DNA of 64,000 nt from Sphingobium sp. CR2-8 (GCF_035818615.1 NZ_JAYKZY010000002.1:1490501-1554500); one strand, 5' to 3'; positions 7,543-15,608 are shown, counted from the first letter of the stretch. Translations and numbers: made by a program. Notes: generated by a model from the sequence alone, not told the origin.

Positions 7543-9279
7543 GTGAATCCGGTCATTAAAGCGCAGGTACTCGACTTTGCCGCGACGGAAGACATCGAGC
7601 ACCGCGCTGAAAGCGAGATATTTGAGATATACTCAGTATACTCGATTTTGAACGGTGGATTGGGCGAGAGCGTAGACGCGGCCGATGTCCACCTGTCTGG
7701 CAATGAGTTTGGCGTTGATGGTGTAGCGATCATAGTCCAGGGTAGATTAGTTGCCGATACGACAGATGCTGAACAGGCAATACAAGATATCAAAAATCCA
7801 GAAATCGACTTCTACTTCTTTCAATCGAAAACCGGAACGTCCTTTGATTATGGCGATATATCAAAATTCTTTGATTCGATCAGTGGATTTTTTGATGGCA
7901 GCATGAATGGCGAGAGCCCGCAGCTTGATGATTTGATCGCTGCCAAGGACGTTCTTTACAGTAAAGGCGTGGGTCGGCGAAACCCGGGATTGCACGCGTA
8001 TTACGCTTGCACCGGAAATTACGATAAGCCGTCTCGCATAGAGAAGCTGATTGTAAGCGCCCAAAGTCAATGGTCAGATCTCAACATATTCGATCAGGAT
8101 CGAACCTCAATCCAAATGATCGGTGCGAAAGAACTGCAGCGCCTTTATCGTGCGGCGTCAAGCGCCGTTGAAGCAACGATTGAGTTCCCTCGAAATGTGG
8201 TGCTGCCAAGCCATGGGAGCGTAGAAGAAGCTTATCTCGGATATATCACCGCTGACGAGGTCGTAAAGCTCGTCTCAATTAGAGACGATGATGGCAATCC
8301 GCAGGACATTAATCGATCAGTTTTTTTCGATAATATTCGGGATTTTGATCCAGATTCCAAAATAAATAATGATATTGCGGACACCCTTCAAAGAGGCGAG
8401 GCCCCCGACTTCATTTTTCGCAACAATGGTATTACCGTTGTTGCAAAGTCTATAGATCGGACTGGCGACAGATTTCGGATCGAGGACTATCAGGTAGTAA
8501 ACGGCTGTCAGACAAGTAATATTCTCTTCAACAATAGAACGGCAGTAGCCAGTGTCCATGTTCCTTTCCGGTTGATTGGCACGAAGGACGATGATTTCAT
8601 TTCCTCTATCATCGCAGGGACTAACCGTCAAAACGCCGTTCGCGAAGAGCAATTCTGGGCTCTGCGGCCTTTCATGAAAAGCTTCGAGGAGTACTGCCAG
8701 TCCCTTGACGACGAACAGCGTATTCTTTTTGAACGACGAGAAAATCAGTTTCGTGGGCAGAAGGTTGAGAGAGCACGTATCATGCAGCCCTCGACGCTGA
8801 TGAAAGCGGTAGCCGCAACTTTGCTAAATCAGCCAAATCGCTCTGCGCGAGACTACCGTGGCATAACAGCTGAATATCAGGACAAATTGTTCCTCGAAGA
8901 GCACGATGTTCGGCTCTATCATGCGGCCTGCTATCTGCATTATCGTCTCGACTATCTGTGGAGAAATCAAAAACTCGACAAAGATTTTAAGATATATCGC
9001 TTCTATTTCATGGCTGCTATTGGCAGAAAGATTATCGGAAATGGCGATGTTTTTGCAAGGAGACGTCAGGACATACAGGCGATATCCGCCAAGATAGTTG
9101 ATTTAGCAGCCGATGAAGCTCGTTTGAAGGCGACGGTCGAGAAAACGCACGACCTTCTTAAGGCGCGGATCGCTGCAGCGGATACAGGCACTAGAGAGAG
9201 ACTTCGTGATGCCATCCGGTCCGAGACGTTCGCTAAGGCTTTTGATCGAGACTTAGCGAATGAAACGATCCCTCTTTAG
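7543..9279 (+). CDS. AIPR family protein (abortive-infection type, possible PD-(D/E)XK nuclease)
   Basis: The start is the GTG at 7543, preceded by GGAGAAG; the protein is then 578 residues. The first 110 residues include NEFGVDGVAIIV and, after about 30 residues, FYFFQSKTG. Together these form an Asp...Gln-x-Lys pattern like Mrr-type PD-(D/E)XK nucleases. The central part (about residues 210-460) carries AIPR signatures: FFDNIRDF, FRNNGITVVAKSI and VVNGCQTSNILF. AIPR proteins were first linked to phage abortive infection. The gene is clearly richer in A and T than its neighbours and uses AGA and ATA codons freely, a sign of recent transfer. It stands alone with no evident partner. Confidence 0.85.
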   Translation: MNPVIKAQVLDFAATEDIEHRAESEIFEIYSVYSILNGGLGESVDAADVHLSGNEFGVDGVAIIVQGRLVADTTDAEQAIQDIKNPEIDFYFFQSKTGTSFDYGDISKFFDSISGFFDGSMNGESPQLDDLIAAKDVLYSKGVGRRNPGLHAYYACTGNYDKPSRIEKLIVSAQSQWSDLNIFDQDRTSIQMIGAKELQRLYRAASSAVEATIEFPRNVVLPSHGSVEEAYLGYITADEVVKLVSIRDDDGNPQDINRSVFFDNIRDFDPDSKINNDIADTLQRGEAPDFIFRNNGITVVAKSIDRTGDRFRIEDYQVVNGCQTSNILFNNRTAVASVHVPFRLIGTKDDDFISSIIAGTNRQNAVREEQFWALRPFMKSFEEYCQSLDDEQRILFERRENQFRGQKVERARIMQPSTLMKAVAATLLNQPNRSARDYRGITAEYQDKLFLEEHDVRLYHAACYLHYRLDYLWRNQKLDKDFKIYRFYFMAAIGRKIIGNGDVFARRRQDIQAISAKIVDLAADEARLKATVEKTHDLLKARIAAADTGTRERLRDAIRSETFAKAFDRDLANETIPL

Positions 9280-9516
9280 GGACGGGCACGCCTTCGTCCC
9301 CGCAGCCCTAGCACAACTGCCATCGCCGCAAAGAAGGCGGCCAATCCACTGCAATGTGGCAATGCTTTCGCCGAACGGTGAGGTGGCGTCTCCAGTACGG
9401 CTCGGTTACACTAGCCTGGTTGGGGGCGAGCGTCCGCTTCTTTAGGTCAAGGGCTCTAGACCTGTCAGTCTGCAAACGGCCATTGGGCGACAAATAGGTC
9501 TTTCCGAAAGGAGCAG

Positions 9517-9849
9517 CTACGCGACCGCCTGCAAACCCTTGCGCTGGATGATCGACAGAAGGCGCAGGGCAGGGCCGCCGGGTCGCTTAACGCCTCGTTC
9601 CCAATCCGACACGAGATTGCGCGAGACATTGAGATAGGCGGCGAACACAGGCTGCGAGACATGCTCGCGCTCGCGGATTGCCCGAATTTCATCGCCTGCC
9701 AGCGTGGGGGCGGGGGCGAGGCACGCTTCATCGAATGTACGCAACGTCGCGCGCGACACCACGCCCGCGTCGTAAGCGTCGCTCATCATTTCATGGATCG
9801 CGCCCGCAATCTCACTGCGATAGCCCTTATCCTTCATCACGGTTCTCAT
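9517..9849 (-). CDS. Xre-family antitoxin (HigA/NadS-like) of a type II toxin-antitoxin pair
   Basis: The 110-residue protein has a C-terminal helix-turn-helix (EIRAIREREHVSQPVFAAYL, then NVSRNLVSDWERGVKRPGG) typical of Xre-like antitoxins. The N-terminal 40 residues should bind the toxin. It overlaps the upstream RelE-like gene by 23 bases, a toxin-first order as in higBA. A second in-frame ATG at 9837 is also possible. The last 75 residues closely resemble the truncated antitoxin at 19053-19280 in the radC island, so the two islands share a source for this module. Confidence 0.8.
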   Translation of the reverse strand: MRTVMKDKGYRSEIAGAIHEMMSDAYDAGVVSRATLRTFDEACLAPAPTLAGDEIRAIREREHVSQPVFAAYLNVSRNLVSDWERGVKRPGGPALRLLSIIQRKGLQAVA

Positions 9850-10216
9850 CGTCTATCTCCACCAACGTTCCCGTCGCCACCAGTCGGTCCAATTCCCCGG
9901 CGCTCCACTCCAGCGCCTCGCTCGCCGAGTTACGGAGCAGGGCCAGGTCCGCCTTTGTTATGTTCGCCTGCGCACTTTTGGCGAACCCGAAAGCGAATAT
10001 CGCCCTGTCACCCTGCCGGAACAGGATCAGCGTGCGATAGCCGCCCGACTTGCCTTGCCCGGTGCGCGCGACCCGCTGCTTGATGACACCGCCGCCAAGA
10101 TCGGCATCCACCAGACCGCTTTCTGCGCGCTCCACGGCTTCAACAAGCGAGGCATCAGCAATCCGCTCTTTTCGCGCGAAGCGCTCGAACCAACCATTTT
10201 TTAAGATGCGCGCGAT
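9827..10216 (-). CDS. RelE/HigB-like toxin of a type II toxin-antitoxin pair
   Basis: The core ARILKNGWFERFARKE, the segment GGGVIKQRVAR and the segment GYRTLILFRQGDRAIF are typical of RelE/ParE-superfamily toxins. Family members usually start at the codon that here reads ATC (10216-10214). An AGGAGA (10223-10228 on the plus strand, read in reverse) sits exactly 6 bases upstream of it. The only conventional start in frame is the GTG at 10252, ahead of that ribosome site. The start is therefore either a rare ATC, a mutated ATG, or the GTG with a 12-residue extension. The reading frame is otherwise intact at about 129 residues and overlaps the antitoxin. Confidence 0.75.
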   Translation of the reverse strand: MARILKNGWFERFARKERIADASLVEAVERAESGLVDADLGGGVIKQRVARTGQGKSGGYRTLILFRQGDRAIFAFGFAKSAQANITKADLALLRNSASEALEWSAGELDRLVATGTLVEIDDENRDEG

Positions 10217-10674
10217 GGCGGTTCTCCTGCTCTCTGTGGCTCTATATAACACTTAGCGTTATAGTTCAATATGGATGGGAAGGAACGACACGACATCGGC
10301 CTTCTTGACAGCGCATAGGCTGCGGGTGAGCATGAGTTTGCTTCATGACGCTGAGAAGGTGGTCCTTTCAAAGGAGCCTCCAATGAACAACTCGACCTAA
10401 CGCCTGCTGGCTGTCCCTGAGACGGGGCGGATGAGAAGGCTTGGCATGAAACTTTGGTACAGGCTGGGAAAAAATCTTCGCTGATCGCTATCAGTGAGAA
10501 GCCTACGCCAAATTCCGCCGTCTTCCGCCGCTGACCGCCAATTGCCGCCAGCGTTCACCGACCCATGAAAGCTTAGCTGCCTACGCGCCCGGAACACTCT
10601 TGTCCGGCACGGCAAGGCATCCAATGCTCGTGGTCGGGGGCGCGTGCAACATCCTGATTTGAAGAGACTGCCCC
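10217..10674. other. Intergenic region with a phased CGCC array and a broken leader frame
   Basis: No intact gene is seen in these 458 bases. A good ribosome site (AAAGGAG, 10370-10376) precedes ATG 10383, but the frame stops after five codons. Past that stop the frame reads RLLAVPETGRM, which resembles the start of excisionase-type helix-turn-helix proteins, so this may be a dead regulator gene. At 10506-10549 CGCC recurs five times at exactly 10-base intervals, listed separately. Confidence 0.5.
10506..10559. repeat. Five CGCC half-sites phased at 10 bp (plus one CACC)
   Basis: CGCC occurs at 10506, 10516, 10526, 10536 and 10546, with CACC at 10556, so the same face of the helix is marked for five turns. 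The six-base spacers differ, so this is a site array rather than a duplicated sequence. It lies about 120 bases upstream of the AlpA-like regulator gene. It could be an operator or a recombination accessory site, which is inference. Confidence 0.55.
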
Positions 10675-10878
10675 ATGACCAACAGTGATCGTATCATTCG
10701 CCTGAAAACCGTCCTCGCCCGCACAGGGCTTTCCCGCACGACGCTTTATCGCAAGATGGGCGAAGGCACTTTCCCGCGCCAAGTGAAGATCAGCGTCCAC
10801 GGCGCTGGCTGGCGCGAGTCCGCCATCAACCGCTGGATTGCCGATCCGGTAAGCTATCGCGAAGAGTTGGGCGTTTGA
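10675..10878 (+). CDS. AlpA-family phage-type regulator
   Basis: The 67-residue protein has the AlpA/excisionase pattern. A MerR-like helix-turn-helix (RLKTVLARTGLSRTTLYRKM) is followed by GTFPRQVKIS, and then by GWRESAINRWIADP, which forms the wing. Such proteins activate integrase expression or act as recombination directionality factors in P4-like islands. It is convergent with the integrase gene, with a perfect 15-bp inverted repeat between their ends. Confidence 0.85.
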   Translation: MTNSDRIIRLKTVLARTGLSRTTLYRKMGEGTFPRQVKISVHGAGWRESAINRWIADPVSYREELGV

Positions 10879-10880
10879 TC

Positions 10881-10924
10881 ATGTTGCCGTGCCCAACCTG
10901 TTGCAGGCATGGGCACGGCAACAT
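10881..10924. terminator. Inverted repeat between convergent alpA-like and integrase genes
   Basis: ATGTTGCCGTGCCCA (10881-10895) and TGGGCACGGCAACAT (10910-10924) are perfectly complementary with a 14-base loop. It lies 2 bases after the alpA-like stop codon and 14 bases beyond the integrase stop. It lacks a T run, so it is either a weak bidirectional terminator or an mRNA-stabilising hairpin. Confidence 0.5.
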
Positions 10925-10937
10925 CGACGGCTTGCGA

Positions 10938-12173
10938 TCAGGCGGCTTGGCTCTTCGCCTTACCGAACTTTCCGGTTACGACCTTCTGCCCGTCGCGCAG
11001 GAAGTCGAGATGGTCGGACCAGTGCTGCATCATGCGGACCCGCTCGTCCCAATATTCGCCCCGCGTGTATGCGCGACGCACGGCGTTGTTGTCGCAATGG
11101 GCAAGCTGCCGCTCGATCGCGTCGGGATGCCATAGTCCCATTTCGTTGAGAAGCGTCGCCGCCATCGCCCGGAAGCCGTGGCCGGTCATTTCATCCTGTG
11201 CGAAGCCCATGCGCCGCAACGCGGCGTTGATGGTGTTCTCCGACATGGGCCGGTCCACCGAGCGGAGCGACGGGAACAGGTAGCGGCTATAGTCGGCATC
11301 ATGTTCGATGGTGCCAAGGATCGCCAATGCCTGCCGGGAGAGGGGGATGGAATGGGCGCGGCGCATCTTCGTTTTGTGCGCCGGGACCGTCCACAGCGCC
11401 TTGTCAAAATCGAAGTCGGCCCATTCGGCATGGCGTAGTTCGCCGGGGCGCACGAACACATGGGGCAGCAGTTGCAGCGCGGCCTTGGTGTTGGCGAAGC
11501 CCTCGAACGCCTCAATAGCGCGCAACAATCCACCGGCGTTCTCCGAACTAGTGATCGCGGCGCGGTGAACTGGCTTGGGTGCGATCAGCGCCCCGCGCAG
11601 GTCCGCTGCCACGTCACGCTCCGCGCGCGCCGTGGCGATGGCGTAGCGGAATATCTGACTGCATGTGCTGCGTAGGCGCTTAGCCGTCTCGTAGCGGCCC
11701 TTGCCCTCCATTTTGCGCAGCATGGTCAAAACCTCCTGCGCGGTGATGGCAGTGACTGGGCGTTTGCCCAGCGACACATTGATAAAGGCAAGCAACCAAC
11801 GCAGCTTCTTGATCGTGACGGAAGAGCGGCCTTCACGCTCGACTTTCACCAGCCATTCGTCGGCAACCGCCTTGAAGCTGTTGGACGCGGCCACGGTCGC
11901 GGCAATCCGATCCAGTCTGATCTTTTCGGCGGGATCGTTCCCCTTCGCCAGCACCTTGCGGGCAGCGTCGCGCTGCTCGCGGGCGTCGGCAAGGCCGGTG
12001 TCGGGATAAATCCCGAAGGCCAACGTCTTTTGTTTGCCAAGGTGGCGATAATTCATCCGCCAGTAGCGCCCGCCATTAGGTGCCACATAGAGGAAAAGGC
12101 CATCGCTATCGGTGAGTTTATAGGGCTTGGCTTTGCCCTTGGCGTTTTTGATCGCAGCGGCGGTGAGCGCCAT
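10938..12173 (-). CDS. int: P4-type tyrosine integrase
   Basis: The 411-residue protein has an N-terminal arm-binding domain (DUF4102-like; LTDSDGLFLYVAPNGGRYWR), a core-binding domain at about 100-180 and a catalytic domain. The catalytic domain shows the first Arg in VRPGELRHAEW (R242), the box HGFRAMAATLLNE (H332, R335) and the tyrosine region AYTRGEYWDERVRMMQ (Y369 or Y374). AAAGGAGA precedes the ATG. It recombines the element into the adjacent tRNA-Glu gene. Two TACCATCA repeats (12205-12212, 12217-12224) upstream of the start may be arm sites. Confidence 0.93.
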   Translation of the reverse strand: MALTAAAIKNAKGKAKPYKLTDSDGLFLYVAPNGGRYWRMNYRHLGKQKTLAFGIYPDTGLADAREQRDAARKVLAKGNDPAEKIRLDRIAATVAASNSFKAVADEWLVKVEREGRSSVTIKKLRWLLAFINVSLGKRPVTAITAQEVLTMLRKMEGKGRYETAKRLRSTCSQIFRYAIATARAERDVAADLRGALIAPKPVHRAAITSSENAGGLLRAIEAFEGFANTKAALQLLPHVFVRPGELRHAEWADFDFDKALWTVPAHKTKMRRAHSIPLSRQALAILGTIEHDADYSRYLFPSLRSVDRPMSENTINAALRRMGFAQDEMTGHGFRAMAATLLNEMGLWHPDAIERQLAHCDNNAVRRAYTRGEYWDERVRMMQHWSDHLDFLRDGQKVVTGKFGKAKSQAA

Positions 12174-12315
12174 GATGGTATCTCCTTTTCGAGGAGGGCC
12201 GCGCTACCATCAGATATACCATCAAGTTGCTGGTATCCGGTGGTCCAAGACCGCTCCGTATGGGATACCTATACCATGAAAAACCGCAGAAATCCGCCGT
12301 TTCCGGCACATTCTG

Positions 12316-12334
12316 ATACTCTCTGGGAGAGTAT
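12316..12334. repeat. Inverted repeat abutting the tRNA-Glu attachment end
   Basis: ATACTCTC (12316-12323) and GAGAGTAT (12327-12334) are a perfect inverted repeat with a TGG loop, ending 2 bases before the CCA of the tRNA. On the plus strand it runs into TTTT. As it lies on the element side of the junction, it may serve as a new terminator for the tRNA transcript or as an integrase site. Confidence 0.5.
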
Positions 12335-12336
12335 TT

Positions 12337-12411
12337 TGGTGACCCCTACGGGAATCGAACCCGTGCTTCAGCCGTGAGAGGGCCGCGTCCTAACCGCTAG
12401 ACGAAGGGGCC
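12337..12411 (-). tRNA. tRNA-Glu (anticodon CTC)
   Basis: Read on the minus strand, the acceptor GGCCCCT pairs with AGGGGTC (one G-U), followed by a discriminator A and an encoded CCA (12337-12339). The T loop is GGTTCGATTCC and the D arm contains AGCGGTTAGGAC. The anticodon loop CCTCTCACG gives CTC, decoding GAG. The integrase lies on its 3' side, so this gene is the attachment site of the upstream element, and the tRNA itself remains intact. Confidence 0.93.
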
Positions 12412-12442
12412 GTGGACCGCGCTGGGCGGTCGGCAGGGGGTG

Positions 12443-12470
12443 CCTTTAGGAATAGGGGGAACGGCGTCAA
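12443..12470 (-). promoter_or_regulatory. Probable promoter of tRNA-Glu
   Basis: On the minus strand TTGACG (12470-12465) is followed after 16 bases by TAAAGG (12448-12443), about 32 bases before the mature 5' end of the tRNA. The GC-rich run between the -10 and the tRNA may act as a discriminator for stringent control, which is inference. Confidence 0.45.
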
Positions 12471-12515
12471 GCGAAACAAGGCGGTCGCAACGCCCTCGGG
12501 CAAAATGCAGCCCAT

Positions 12516-12548
12516 AAAAAAACCACCCCATGCAAATGCACGGGGTGG
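12516..12548 (-). terminator. Rho-independent terminator of the candidate sRNA
   Basis: On the minus strand the stem CCACCCC/GGGGTGG (12542-12548 with 12523-12529) closes around a short loop and is followed by seven T residues (12522-12516). It ends minus-strand transcription coming from the sRNA or the sapC direction, before the tRNA-Glu promoter. Confidence 0.8.
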
Positions 12549-12627
12549 CCAAGGTTCAGGGAGGAGACGCCTCCAAAGGGGGGGGCGCCCATACGATACA
12601 CCCGAAAGGGGGGCAGGTGCATCGCAT
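12516..12627 (-). ncRNA. Candidate small RNA with a CUCCUCCC loop (cuckoo-type) and strong terminator
   Basis: On the minus strand a -35 TTGAAA (12662-12657) and -10 TATCTG (12639-12634) are 17 bases apart and would start a transcript near 12627. The first element is a 12-bp stem (12616-12627 with 12591-12602, including two G-U pairs) with a C-rich loop. CUCCUCCC follows (12566-12559), then a perfect GC-rich hairpin with seven U residues. Alphaproteobacterial cuckoo sRNAs are defined by anti-Shine-Dalgarno CUCCUCCC motifs and a Rho-independent end, which this fits. There is no supportable protein in the same stretch. Confidence 0.5.
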
Positions 12628-12719
12628 AATAGACAGATAGGGCAGGACGCATCCGCTTTCAAGAGGGATGCGATGCCTTTTCCATCAATTTTTCAAACCC
12701 TTTTGGGTTAATTTCTCAT

Positions 12720-13520
12720 TCAGGCGTTGGCGGCCTCCGGCGCGGCGTCGGTCGGCGCGGGCAGGGTGATCGGTCCCTTGCCCTGGGCAACCTGCGCTTC
12801 GAATATTTCGCGCATCAGTTGCAGGGAGAAGAGATGGGCGTGGATCAGCGGCAGCATGCCGTTCTGGTTGATCTTGCGCAGCTGGTCGCCGCGCAGTTCG
12901 CGCAGCTTTTCCTCGTTGATCATGCGGAAACCGCGATACACGAAGGGCTGGTCGGCGACAGGAGTTTGGATCGCGACTTCGCCATCCATCAACAGGTCCA
13001 GTTCCTGAAGGTCGCGGACGAACTGGCCGGTGCGCGCCGCGGCCTGCTCGAAATCCTCGCAGAATTTCATGACGCCCTGGGTCAGCTCGCTGGGCTTGCC
13101 ATCGTCGAACAGCGCTTCGCCATCCTCGAACGCGCCGATGGTGGAGCTGGTGGGATCGAAGCAGAGAGACAGGTCGTCGCTGTCGGGGCGCAGCTTGGCC
13201 AGCATCCAGGGATAGCGGCGCACATAGGCCGGGACATAGGCCGGACCGCGCAGCTTGCCTTTGTCGTCGACGAAAATATTGACGCCTTCGTTCAGGCCCA
13301 TCAGCAGCAGCGGCACGCAGTCCGCGCCGGCCGAAAAGATGATCGGCGCGAAACGCTGGGCCGCGACGAATTCGTCGATCGTCAGCGGGATGGCGTGTTG
13401 GGTCGTCAGGAACGGCGCCGAATTGGACGGACGGGTGCGGTAATCGACATGGTCCACGCTGCTCAGCGGAAGGAGATCATTGTAGAAGATCGGCAGGGTG
13501 TTCGCGGGCGCGCTGGCCAT
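12720..13520 (-). CDS. sapC: SapC family protein
   Basis: The 266-residue protein has the SapC (PF07277) pattern: an early LPLSSVDHVDYR segment, then HAIPLTIDEFVAAQRFAPIIFS, and a core with VPAYVRRYPWML. The family is named after a Campylobacter S-layer secretion gene, but in sphingomonads these are soluble proteins often found beside tryptophan halogenase and TonB-receptor genes. No such neighbour is present here. The C-terminal 20 residues are Ala/Pro-rich. It appears to be a single-gene transcript. Confidence 0.88.
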   Translation of the reverse strand: MASAPANTLPIFYNDLLPLSSVDHVDYRTRPSNSAPFLTTQHAIPLTIDEFVAAQRFAPIIFSAGADCVPLLLMGLNEGVNIFVDDKGKLRGPAYVPAYVRRYPWMLAKLRPDSDDLSLCFDPTSSTIGAFEDGEALFDDGKPSELTQGVMKFCEDFEQAAARTGQFVRDLQELDLLMDGEVAIQTPVADQPFVYRGFRMINEEKLRELRGDQLRKINQNGMLPLIHAHLFSLQLMREIFEAQVAQGKGPITLPAPTDAAPEAANA

Positions 13521-13655
13521 GGTCCGGGTCCATTCTGTCTGTTGCGGGCGCTTTTGCCTGCGCGCCGCGGGCTTGATATTGGGGCAGGGCGATAATGACC
13601 TTCCCTGCGAGAGGCAATCGCTTTGTCCTTGGCGCTTCGTGCCGTCTGCGCGCTT

Positions 13656-15094
13656 TCAGCCGTCGTCGGGCAAGGGGATGAGCTTGCCCGGATTGAACAG
13701 GCCCATGGGGTCGAAGGCCGCCTTGATCGCGCGCAGGGCGCCGATCCGCGCCGGGCTGGAGAGGCGCGCGAGTTCCGCGCGCTTCATCTGGCCGATGCCA
13801 TGTTCGGCGGATATGGAGCCGCCCGCGGCAACCACGGCGTCATGAACGAAGGCGTTGATGGCCTGTCCTTGCGCCGCGATCCAGGCTGGACCGTCGCTCG
13901 TCCCCCTGGGCGCGCGGACATGGAAATGAACGTTGCCGTCACCCAGATGGCCGAAGGACGACGCTGTGGTGCCGGGAAAGGCGCGTTCGGCCGCGGCGGC
14001 GGCGTCGATCATGAAGGCGGGCATCTTCGCCACCGGCACGCTGATATCATATTGGAGCGCTGGCCCCTGCGCCTTTTCCGATTCCGACAGCGATTCGCGA
14101 ATCCGCCAGAAGGCGTCGGCCTGCGCCTCATTGGCGGCGATGGCGGCGTCGATGGCGATGCCCCGTTCGAACGCCTGCGCCAGCGCCGCCTCCAGGCGTT
14201 CGGACGGCCCGGGATCGGACAGGTCGGCATGATCGACCTCGATCAACACATGCCAGGGCGTGCGCGTTTCGATCGGCGACCTTGTGCCGGGAATATGGCC
14301 AAGGACGAAGCCCAGCGTTTCGTCGGCGATCACCTCGAACCCTTCGACGCTGACGCCCAGCATGGTTTCGGCCAGCCGCAGCAGCGCCAGCGCGTCGGCG
14401 GGCGTCTGCACCCCGACCCAGCCCACCGCCCGCGCCGCGATGGCGGGCGCCAGCCGCAGCGAGGCGGCGGTGACGACGCCCAGCGTCCCTTCCGCACCGA
14501 TCAGCAACTGCTTGATATCATAGCCGCGATTGTCTTTTTTCAGTGCATCCAGCCCGTCGAAGATGCTGCCGTCCGGCAACACCGCCTCGACGCCTTCCAC
14601 CAGCGCGCGCATCGTGCCGTGGCGCAAGACCTGCGTGCCGCCTGCATTGGTCGACACCAGGCCGCCGATGGTTGCCGATCCCTTCGCACCCAGGCTCAGG
14701 GGAAGCGCCGACCCTGCGCCTCGGCCGCGTCATGTAGCACGCTCAGGATCACCCCGGCCTCGCACACGACCAGATTGTCTTGCGGGGACAGGCTGCGGAT
14801 CCGGTTCATCCGCCGCAGCGACAGGATCAGCGCCGATCCGTCGGCCGGTGGGGTCGCGCCGCCGACCATGGACGTATTGCCCCCCTGCGGCACCAGCGCG
14901 ACGCCCAGGTCAGTCGCCAGCGTCACCGCCGCCGCGACCTCCTGCGTCGAGGCGGGCGACAGGATGGCCGCCGCCCGTCCATGATAGCGTCCGCGCCAGT
15001 CGCTGGTCCACGGGGCGATATCGTCGGGATCGGTGACGACCCCCTTGGGGCCGAGCAGGGCGACGAACCGGTCGATGATGTCTTGTCCAATCAT
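13656..15094 (-). CDS. FAD-linked oxidase (D-2-hydroxyglutarate/D-lactate dehydrogenase type), frameshifted
   Basis: Two abutting frames together make a complete FAD-binding PCMH oxidase of about 475 residues. The first (15094 to 14696) carries VPQGGNTSMVGGATPP of the FAD domain and stops after GRRFP. The second continues with LSLGAKGSATIGGL and STNAGGTQVLRHG, then the C-terminal FAD-oxidase domain with SFGHLGDGNVHFH and SAEHGIGQMK. The break is at a run of four (14699-14702) where the conserved FPLSLGAKG needs five. The protein should oxidise a D-2-hydroxyacid, but substrate choice cannot be read from sequence. It may be a recent pseudogene or an assembly error. Confidence 0.85.
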
Positions 15095-15170
15095 GGGACG
15101 TGTCTATGCCCCGGAATTCATCGACGGTTCAACCATTGCCCGATAGCGTACCCGTCCCATAAAGGGGTCC

Positions 15171-15608
15171 ATGTTGGTTCATTCGATTTTGCTGCTGCTT
15201 TCCGCATCGACCGGCGACCCGGTCCAATGGGCGCAACTGTCCATCCAGCAGCGCGTCATCATTCGCGTGCCCATGGCGCGCAAGGGGCCGACGCCCGCGC
15301 GCATCACGCCGGATGCGCGCGATGCCTGGGAAGAAAAGAAGGGGCCGCGCTGCGTCGCGCTACGGTCCATTCGCGGCGCCAGCATCGTCGTGAAAAATGG
15401 CGTGGATCTTCTATTGGCGGACAATCACCGCTATCGCGCCCGGTTGGAAAAGGGGTGCGACTCCATCGGTTTCTATTCCGGTTTCTATGTCGAGCCGGAC
15501 GAGGACGGGTCGCTATGTTCCGGGCGGGATGAATTGCAGGCGCGCAGCGGCCTCAGCTGCGCCGTCGACAGTTTTCGCCGCCTTGTCCCGGTGGAGAATG
15601 ACGACTGA
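15171..15608 (+). CDS. Conserved hypothetical protein
   Basis: This 145-residue protein starts with a hydrophobic MLVHSILLLLSAS that could be a signal peptide, followed by PVQWAQLSIQQRVIIRVPM. The C-terminal half contains GASIVVKNGVDLLLADNHRY and four cysteines (CVAL, GCDS, LCSG, SCAV) that could form disulfides in the periplasm. I do not recognise a named domain. It is divergent from the FAD oxidase gene and 124 bases upstream of the RNA helicase gene on the same strand. Confidence 0.65.
   Translation: MLVHSILLLLSASTGDPVQWAQLSIQQRVIIRVPMARKGPTPARITPDARDAWEEKKGPRCVALRSIRGASIVVKNGVDLLLADNHRYRARLEKGCDSIGFYSGFYVEPDEDGSLCSGRDELQARSGLSCAVDSFRRLVPVENDD

Larger units (their letters stand above)
1..12336. 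mobile_element. Right part of a tRNA-Glu-integrated conjugative or mobilizable element
   Basis: A P4-type tyrosine integrase gene sits 160 bases from the 3' end of a tRNA-Glu gene, and every gene between it and the window start is of accessory type: relaxase, oriT, TraC/TraD-like proteins, AlpA-like regulator, toxin-antitoxin pair and AIPR protein. The right boundary is taken at the CCA end of the tRNA. The left end and any type IV secretion genes lie before base 1, so it cannot be decided whether this is a full integrative conjugative element or only mobilizable. No second copy of the tRNA 3' end is visible in the window. Confidence 0.8.

Noticed and set aside
13623..14984. Long plus-strand open frame of 453 codons
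   Set aside because: It is the antisense of the FAD-linked oxidase, whose domain motifs are clear on the minus strand.
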